Below are positions 56,530 through 64,000 of a stretch of DNA of 64,000 nucleotides, one piece after another. Each line of letters starts with the position of its first letter. Position 1 is the first letter of the stretch. Below the pieces are notes generated by a model that had not been told where the DNA came from, searched no databases, and saw only the letters and a program-made list of their open reading frames with translations. Origin of the DNA: Owenia fusiformis (taxonomy: Eukaryota; Annelida; Polychaeta; Sabellida; Oweniidae). Location: assembly GCA_903813345.2 (NCBI GenBank), contig CAIIXF020000009.1, positions 23,277,759-23,341,758 on the forward strand, read 5' to 3'. Position numbers and translations under genes: made by a program.

Positions 56530-59500
56530 GTGAGCTTTTTTATATCTTTAAGGGTGAGAGTGATGTAGATCTAGGTCCTATTCACATCACAATCAGGAAA
56601 AAATCAATCTTCCATTTGTCTATGTATCTAGCTTCGGTACGTTGGTGAGGGGTGGTCACATTGATACATGGTCACCTTTTAAATCAAAACATGTTATTCC
56701 AGGGTTTTACAATTTTCTGCTCCGCCTTAAATGGTCGTTTTTGTAACATACTAGTATGTGACTTGAATAAAATAAAACAGAACTAAGTAATACGAATCGA
56801 AGGGAACACGTTTGTACTTTGTGGTTGAGCTAACCACAATTGTTGTCTATGTATCAATACCCTAAATATCTGGGGAACCGCGATGTACAATAAGAGAGAT
56901 CGAACCAGGGCCCTGGGGTACTAAGTAGTCGGTGTAATTACAAGAATACAATATGACACCAATTCTATTGAAATATAATTACAGCTATGGTGGTTATAGT
57001 GGCATTAATAAGTTTGGTTAGCGAGACTCTAAGTCCCTTGCAACAAGTACTTTTCATATCGTCAGTAGTCTCAATTTGAACATTCGTGACAATCTTCCCT
57101 TTCTCGCCAAGTTATGAGGAAAAATCAAATAAAAGGAGCTTGGTATGTCAAAGGGAGAAAGTAATGGGGATTTTTAAAGTACGGAACGTTATGGAAACTA
57201 TAGAACACAGTTAACGGTTGATAGCAAGTCGGTTTGGTTAATTGATTTCCTCGTGATACTCAAGAGAATCGGACAACTGAAAGGTTTGATCAGTTGATCC
57301 AGTCTGTTTCTTCGTATTGACCCCAAAGGTTGGTTAAATTGATTACGTTATATCAGTGGATAACAGATAGAGCACTCAATTCAGTTATACGAATGTATTT
57401 AAACGTTTAGATGAAGTATTTGACATTATTTTCACAGTGCTTACTCACTACTTGAAAATTTTGACGTAATTTGACCAAAATGCCAATTAATGCAATCAAA
57501 ATTCTGGTTTTACACAACTAATCCTATTTCGAAGTTATCTAATCTCGTTGCTTATATGGTTGGAGGTAGAAGTTTGCGCAAAAGCTGAACATTATCGCCC
57601 TAGAAGAAAGATAGTGTTGGCTCAAAAATAATACCAGATAGCAAAATATTATAGAATATGAGATTTAGTGTATATTTACCCGGCTGTTCAGTTTTAGCAA
57701 GTATCGCATGTATAAATGTGCATCTGGATTAGTGTTAAATGTGTACGTAAACCAGAGACTCAAATCAACACATATGTGCCATAGAATATCGTGAATTCCA
57801 TTATATGCTCTTTTAACTTGAAATTCTTTCTTTCATTCAAAAACGTCATTTATTTATTTTTGCTATTTAAAAGTACTAATAAATACAATTTAACGCCTAA
57901 TAAATTTTTAATATGTGTGGTTTGGAATGCGAGCTAGTTTATTGAGTTCCAATAAAAACCAGTCATCATAAAATATCAAAGTCGAAAGTATGAAACATTT
58001 AATTTGTAATAAATATTTTTTCCAAATGATTTAGCTAAGCTGAGTTGTGAAATAAAAGTCATTCTGATCTACCCGGGAGTTAATTTACAAATCTACGAAC
58101 ATACGTAGCAAAGAGTGGATCTTTCTGGAGGTGAACCATCGTTCCCGTTAAACATTAATTAAATTTTACACGTCAGGGGTTCTGAATAAGTTAACAAATT
58201 GTAATGAAAGTGATCTATTAGTTTTAGTGTCAAAAACACCGAAACGCAGTCAAAACAACGAGCTTGATTCATATCTAGTAAAAATAACTTTATAAAGAAT
58301 TGTAACTGATATGTCCTCTGTTCAACCAGGGTATGCTAGTTCATAAAAATGTTTTGTACTTTTGTACCAAACATGCCCTCTACTAAAATTAACATACTTA
58401 TCATAACACTAACAACACAATCAAATTTTCATATCAAAATGATCAAAATAACAAACTTGAACAGATTCCAGAGGAAATACAGAACAATCAACTTAAAGGG
58501 TGCGTCGGATAATAATAACAATACGAAACATATCTCATTTAAAAAAGTTCATTGATGATGCAAATACGAACTGAGTGATTACAGGTTAGCGAGGAGGTCG
58601 AGAGAGTTCACACCGAGCCAGCTTCGCACCTGTGTATTATACCCGAGGCATGCAAACCCGGGACACTTACACCTGTACACTTACTCCCATGGCATTTTTC
58701 ACAAACCTGCGATAAATTAACCTGCCAAAAAGTTCAAGAATTTCATCATAGACTAGACTGTATTTTTCTATCTATGGGAAAATTAAAAAATCTACATTCG
58801 ATTTTTCTAGAGCGAGACATCGAAAAGAAAGAATCCCTCTATGTACCCATATATTACAGGATCTGCCAATATGATAACATTAGAGATCAGTATCTTTGAC
58901 ATCGCTCATTTATAAATAGCTGTAGCATATAATAACGTGTTTTTATATCTGTATATAAACCATTGAACTTGCGGGTGGCATTCATATTGGCGGTCCATTC
59001 AATTTTAAGGAGGGGGTGTAATTTTTACCATCAACCAGATTTAAATCTCTTGTAAAAGCTCAATATATTTTCCAAACCAACTATGTCTCAAGAATATACA
59101 AGAAGTTAGAGCCCAAGCTCTTTCCCCCCATAATAAGACGTGTGTGTTGTTTTGACAAAAGCGACCCCAAGATCTCTAATGGAAGACCCCCTTACAATAA
59201 TATATGCACACCAGAAACAGAAATTGCAATAGTAAGTGACATTCAAGCAGCACTATCCAGAGTACATATTTATTTCAGCTGTGCGTGTTTCTTATTTATT
59301 TTGCCAACAATCTCTAATAATATGCTAACTTTATATCCAGGCACGTGTGTTCCCAAAATCATTCACATAGTAATTTCTTCAGAACAGTTCAATCGGCTAT
59401 CAAAAGAGAACTTCGAATTCCCAAAAGAAAGAGGTTCTTTTCTAGTTCACTTTTTTCACGATGGATTGCAAGTTTAAGTACACAATTTCACATCGGTTTA

Positions 59501-62500
59501 TTCTCAAGAGTTCAATAGATCAACCAATTCAAAAAAGATATAAATTAATAGTGGAAATAAGACAGTACATGTATATGTACAAATATCAATATTTGTTGAT
59601 GGATAGATCCGGGTGTCAAAATAGCAAACAGGTACATCCGTTTCTGAGAATACATCCGTTTCTGAAAAATATCAACAACTAAAAATCATGCACAACCATG
59701 GCCTTGGCCGTTAACGCAACAGGTCGGCTCCAATTACGCGAGTTGATAATTGTGGTCAAATATTCGACACACTATTGTTAGTGGACAAACAACTGGTGAC
59801 AACAATGAAAAATTGATCCATTTCTTTTTCAGACACCGTCCATCAAATGCATTTCCAGTATAATGTATCTCTTGTGGACGGAGGCGAGAGCGTCCAAGAG
59901 GCCGAGTTCCATTTGTTTAAGCTACGTCCCCAGGGGGACGGGAGACACAGGCGGTCTCTACATAGTGCCAGGTCGCACATTATATTGGTAAGTTTAAATT
60001 AAGGATTACCTGGTTGAAACAAATTCATCTTAGTACTATATATTATATTCTCTTTTAAAGAAACAACATATCATCTTAACAAAACTTCACAAATTAAAAA
60101 ATAATCAATGAAGGTGTCCTTCATGCTAGGAAAACACACAATCTTAATATTTCCTATGTGACCTGTATGTGACTTTAATATTTCTATGTGACCCTGGACT
60201 TCCACGTGACCTTAATATTTCCAATTGACCCTTGGCTTTCTACGTGACCTTAATATTTCCAATTGACCCTTGGGTTTCTACGTGACCTTAATATTTCCAA
60301 TTGACCCTTGGCTTTCTACGTGACCTTAATATTTTCAATTGACCCTTGAGTGTCTACGTGACCTTGATATTTCCATGTGACTCTGAATCTTCCACGTGAC
60401 AATGACCCTGAACTTCCCCATTGCCTTTAATATCTCAAAATGACCCTGGTCTTTCCACATGACCTTAATATTTCCAACTGACCATTGCTTTTCTACGCAA
60501 CCATACGATTTCCATGTGACCCTAAACCCAAGATCTTGATTTACAAATATGTTCATGTGTTATTCCATTTGCAGTTGAAGATATATCAGGTGATGGAGCC
60601 TGAGAATATGTACGCCCCGGGTGGACTAAAGTTATTGGACACTCGGAGGGTGAGCGCCCACTCGCGTGGCTGGGAGACGTTCAACGTGCGAGGAGCCGTG
60701 GACTATTGGCTCAATAATTCAGATAGTAACCATGGTAGGTTTATTAAAAGTATAGACGCTATTATTGTACTGTCATTGTTCGTTTAGATTGGTTTCATAC
60801 CCAGGATCATATGACCTTGATTTTTCTTAGGTCATTTCAATAGTACACACTGGAAGTAGTTTGTCTGGCCCGGGGATAGAATCTGTAGCAGAGCGTGAAA
60901 AATTGAAGAAAATGAGCTTAATTGATATTTCCATTTATTTTATTTCTTCAAAAAGGTCTGACGCATTGTACTGACATTGCCTGACATTCAAAAAACACTT
61001 CACCCAGTAAATATCAGTAAATCAGCACGAATCCCCCAAAATTATGTCAAATCTGTTAAGTCGCTTCTTGCTTCACGAAGAGATTTGACCTAGAACGATT
61101 TAAGGTGACCCAGGCGGGAACATCCCAATATACATCAAATAAAAAGTAGTGAATGGAGACTTAAAATATGTTATACTTGGTCTTCCTGGTTAGCGGATAG
61201 CTAGTGCATCCACCTGTACTTGAGACGCTGCGTGTTGTTCAGCTGGTGTCTGATTAGTATGCGCATGGTGATGTCTTCAATATCTTACCCTATGGCTTCC
61301 CCTCTCATTATTCACGCTATTTTAAAACGCACGATGATCTAGAAATTAAGTCAGTTAAAATTGTGACCTTCCCAGAATGATTCTATTTTCGAAGCCACTT
61401 CAAGGGTCTCCATCAACTGTCTAATATCTATGAAGTCTACAAAGCACTCGATACAATTTGAATTTAACAAGGGTAGTGAAGAGTAAATAAAAAACAGATA
61501 GACATATTCAAGATGCACCTGTTTAGCTGCTAATTGTGACACGGTGACAAATAAAGTGACAGCTAGCTCACGCTGCATTCCAAACTCATCAACTTTTTGC
61601 ACATAAATACTTTTTGAAGCACTATGAGTACGACTCGATTCGAAATAGATTAACGGTGCATTGCGGGGGGGGGGGTTAATGTAATCATCCTTAATTTAAA
61701 GCATGTAAGGGAAAATAATGGATAATATATCATTTATAAATAAAACATTTGGGAAACGTATACGCATGATAATGACTACTAGTGTTACCATTATTGTTAC
61801 AATTGCTCTACAAGTACCCGGTTCTAGTCCCTTCGTAGCCTATATATAGAATACGTATTGTAAAGCTTTTTAAAGTCAAAACGACGTCATCAATATTTCG
61901 GGAGACATAACCGAATATAAGGCCTGTGATGAAACTATTCTTGTTTTTGTAAGATCGCGCCGTTATGACTGTGGTGCAAACTATTTATTATCAATAGCGA
62001 TCATTTGATCGGAATGATAAATCGACAGTTGATTTTGTGGCGTTCGGAAACTGGGAATGTATGGTGTGTAATTTCTTCAGATATTGTCGTTTGCACTTTC
62101 TTTGACTTCAACGCGAGGGTGTTTACAGTCAACCAGGGTACGACTAGCATCTTGATCCATTAAGGTATTATGACCGAAGGAATACACTGCTTTAACAGTC
62201 AGTAATAGGTACAGGTGTTCTGCATGTCGATTGGAAATTAACAAAAGAGAGATTCTAATCACGATTCTCTGTAACCAAATACTTGAAATGTGAACGGGAA
62301 TAATGTGTGTCCTCGCGAGCGTCCTTTCGTCATAGAATTCGTGTCAAATCATCCGTAGTTCTTGATTAATGACATAAGATGATGATCTTCTCATTTAAAG
62401 CCTGTCTGAATATGGAAATATGAGAGCAATGTCAAAAGGATAACCCCAAGTGAAGAATACATATAAATAATGTCAAATACAATGCAATGAGGCTATTAAT

Positions 62501-64000
62501 TAAGGGATAAATTCATTCAATACTTCATAAACTAATTGATCATATTTTTGAGAATTTTTGATAGGCTTTTCTTTATTTTGTAATTGATGAAGGCTATTTG
62601 TGTAATAACTAATTGGTTCGTTACACATACTGGCAGCACATTGTGGAAAAAACAATATTGGCAATAGTTAGTAAGTTCTAGCTGCTCACAATTAATTGTT
62701 TTGGTTGTGGTGTGCTTCTCGGGCAAATAGTTTTGCTAAAGGTGCTTTGTGAATTCTATGTCATATTTCAAAGTATTTTTTCATGTTTGTATATTTTGAT
62801 CTAGTTTGATCAAACCATACTGTACTAGCCTATATATGAAATGAATTATTTTACTGCGGTTGTGCACTGTAATTTTGGTTATGTGTTATTTTGGTTGTGC
62901 ACGATGTTATTTTGGTTGTGCATTGTGTTATTGTGGTTGTGCATTTTATACTCCTTTCTCTCTTTTAACGCGATTGTACATTGTGTTCCAGGTATACTGG
63001 TCGAGGCACAGGGTTTGAACGGCGAGAGGGTGAACGGCAGTATGATACGATTCGCCCAGAGGTCCCAGCATCACGACAGTAAACAACCCGTCCTAGTGGT
63101 GTTCAGTAAAGATGGTCGCAAGCAAAGAATAGCAAATACAAATGATTTAGGTAGGTCATTATGTCGCATCGCCAAATTATGTAAAGGACGATTCTCGGTT
63201 TGGAGAACAGTCTCCTGGGCTAATAATTTTTTTCATGAAAAATATAGAAATATTACCCAAATTAAACTATGAATATTCAAAAGAGGACATTTAAATCTAC
63301 AAGATGTAAAAATAACAAATTGGTCTGAAGCAGGGATAACGCTCAATTAGACCGATTTAATAGAATATAAGTCTCGATTTGGGGAAAGAAGTTCATCAGT
63401 GTACTGCGCTAATATTTTTGTTGCGAAAAATCTAGAAATATTACCCAAATTAAATTATGACTATTTAAAAGAAGACATTCAAATCTATGTTATGTAAAAA
63501 AATCAAATTTGTCCGGAGCAGGGATAATGCTCATTAAGATTGATGAACTTCGTTCTCCAAACCGAGAATCGTCCTTTGGATTTTATTTGAACGAACTTAC
63601 TTCCAAGTCCCTGAATGACTTGGAGTTGAGGGAGGTTTTCAGGTGGCGGGTTAGAATATATACTAGGCCTAGTAAAAACGAATTCGTATTTGGATTGATC
63701 CTATTGCTAATTCACATGTCAAACATCATGTTTCCCTTTTCTCCAGATTTTACCGAATTCCGAGAAGAATACGCAAACGAATACAGACGGATCTTGAGAA
63801 ACCGTCAAAACATGCATATTCGCCTGCTTAACGAGCGAGACAGGGCGCAGTGGGCACAATGGCAGCGTTCATACTTTAGCAGACGCAGCCAACAAAGAAG
63901 TCAACAAAGGAGTCAACAAAGACGTAGAAGACAGCTTGCAAGCGAAGACAGTGAAACCATTGACTCTGAATCAGACTCTGATAACCATGAGCATGGCATC
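56178..64000 (+). CDS. admp: TGF-beta/BMP-type ligand, ADMP-like (prodomain; 3' end outside window)
   Basis: Secreted ligand precursor. Exons: 56178-56529, 59833-59987, 60575-60734, 62992-63150, 63747 to beyond 64000; every phase agrees. Residues 1-24 are polar, 26-43 a signal core (STIAILVTVVLLQTVVAA). The prodomain shows RAPPQYMLDLYHSIAD, then EAEFHLFKLRP, LLDTRRVSAHSRGWETFNV and QPVLVVFSKDGRKQRI, all standard TGF-beta propeptide landmarks. A basic RRRR site is at 63920-63931. The Cys-rich mature domain is not in the window, so the ADMP subtype is inferred from the prodomain and from the Pinhead-like gene immediately upstream in the same orientation. Another BMP/GDF member remains possible. 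Confidence 0.82.
56530..59832. other. ADMP-like intron 1
   Basis: 3.3 kb of AT-rich intron. No mobile element ends, tandem repeats or coding exons were recognised; frames at 58349 and 59142 look random. Confidence 0.5.
59833..59987 (+). CDS. admp: ADMP-like exon 2
   Basis: Reads DTVHQMHFQYNVSLVDGGES, then VQEAEFHLFKLRPQGDGRHR, ending SHIIL. Matches the propeptide strand FxFNVSxxxxxExLxxAELRLFK; one sequon (NVS). A dibasic RHRR is internal. Acceptor tctttttcag, donor gtaagt. Confidence 0.88.
60160..60510. repeat. Minisatellite with TGACC-containing 38-39-bp units
   Basis: About nine imperfect copies of ctacgtgaccttaatatttc followed by caattgacccttgg. Units become more diverged at both ends. 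Lies in the ADMP-like intron 2, ending about 65 bp before exon 3. Confidence 0.85.
60575..60734 (+). CDS. admp: ADMP-like exon 3
   Basis: Reads LKIYQVMEPENMYAPGGLKL, LDTRRVSAHSRGWETFNV, then RGAVDYWLNNSDSNHG. The LDxRRxSAHxxGWExF segment is the most diagnostic propeptide motif here. Acceptor catttgcag, donor gtaggt, phase 0 in and 1 out. Confidence 0.92.
60735..62991. other. ADMP-like intron 3
   Basis: 2.26 kb without recognised exons. A poly-G run lies at about 61665-61674. Near its end (62855-62950) are four 25-27-bp units of tattttggttgtgca type, stopping about 40 bp before the exon 4 acceptor. Confidence 0.55.
62992..63150 (+). CDS. admp: ADMP-like exon 4
   Basis: Reads GILVEAQGLNGERVNGSMIR, FAQRSQHHDSKQPVLVVFSK, then DGRKQRIANTNDL. 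The PVLVVFSKDGR segment corresponds to the PFLVxFxxDxR strand of BMP propeptides. Acceptor tgtgttccag, donor gtaggt, phase 1 at both borders. Confidence 0.9.
63183..63579. mobile_element. Inverted-repeat element with inner direct duplication
   Basis: Ends aaaggacgattctcggtttg (63183) and its complement (63560-63579). Inside, two direct copies (about 63210-63345 and 63400-63540) share gaaatattacccaaattaaa and gcagggataa. Lies in ADMP-like intron 4, between exons 4 and 5. Confidence 0.75.
63747..64000 (+). CDS. admp: ADMP-like exon 5 (partial, cut by window end)
   Basis: Reads DFTEFREEYANEYRRILRNR and onward, a very charged, Gln/Arg-rich stretch with three RSQQ repeats encoded by near-identical 12-bp units, then RRRR (63920-63931), then an acidic segment SEDSETIDSESDSD. 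RRRR is a candidate furin cleavage site. The acidic run after it is unusual so close to a mature N-terminus. Acceptor ttctccag. Confidence 0.87.

Noticed and set aside
58349-59682. Several 60-110-codon frames in ADMP-like intron 1
   Set aside because: Random composition, no splice sites in matching phase and no similarity to propeptide sequence.

Overview
This window is nuclear DNA of an invertebrate bilaterian animal. It is AT-rich and intron-rich, the introns have GT/AG borders, and most of the space is transposable elements and minisatellites. The long open frames are almost all transposon relics; the real genes show only as short exons whose splice phases agree. The species cannot be fixed from the sequence. 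The gene set fits a marine invertebrate such as a lophotrochozoan or a non-vertebrate deuterostome.

Three protein-coding genes were assembled from exons. (1) 759-28920, minus strand: eleven exons of an SLC18-family vesicular transporter (VMAT/VAChT-like, 12 membrane segments, at least 476 residues) with several changed charged residues in the transport path. (2) 42576-50719, plus strand: a secreted protein with three cystine-knot-like modules, best explained as Pinhead; one exon of the middle module appears to be missing. (3) 56178 to beyond 64000, plus strand: signal peptide and almost the whole prodomain of a TGF-beta/BMP-type ligand, best explained as ADMP, with the mature domain past the right edge. 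Pinhead and ADMP adjacent in the same orientation is a known bilaterian micro-synteny, and this is the main biological point of the window.

Layout: 1-28920 is the transporter gene, its introns filled with foldback elements, a CAGAG-ended (hAT-like) element at 9977-13941, a dead LINE at 18170-20235 and a nested transposon cascade at 23683-27206. The interval 28921-42575 separates the divergent transporter and Pinhead genes; it holds foldback elements, two degenerate mariner/Tc1-type relics and a 2-kb, 50-bp-unit minisatellite. Pinhead introns carry four foldback insertions. The 5.5-kb Pinhead-ADMP spacer has two unexplained minus-strand coding-like segments. ADMP introns hold short minisatellites and a small inverted-repeat element.

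Two structural themes stand out. Several unrelated-looking palindromic elements all begin with CAC and are flanked by exact 5-bp target duplications, a combination known from the Transib/RAG superfamily. Two separate minisatellites in the transporter gene are tandem copies of a splice site: one starts at the exon 7 donor, the other at the exon 2 acceptor. No RNA genes or CRISPR arrays were recognised.
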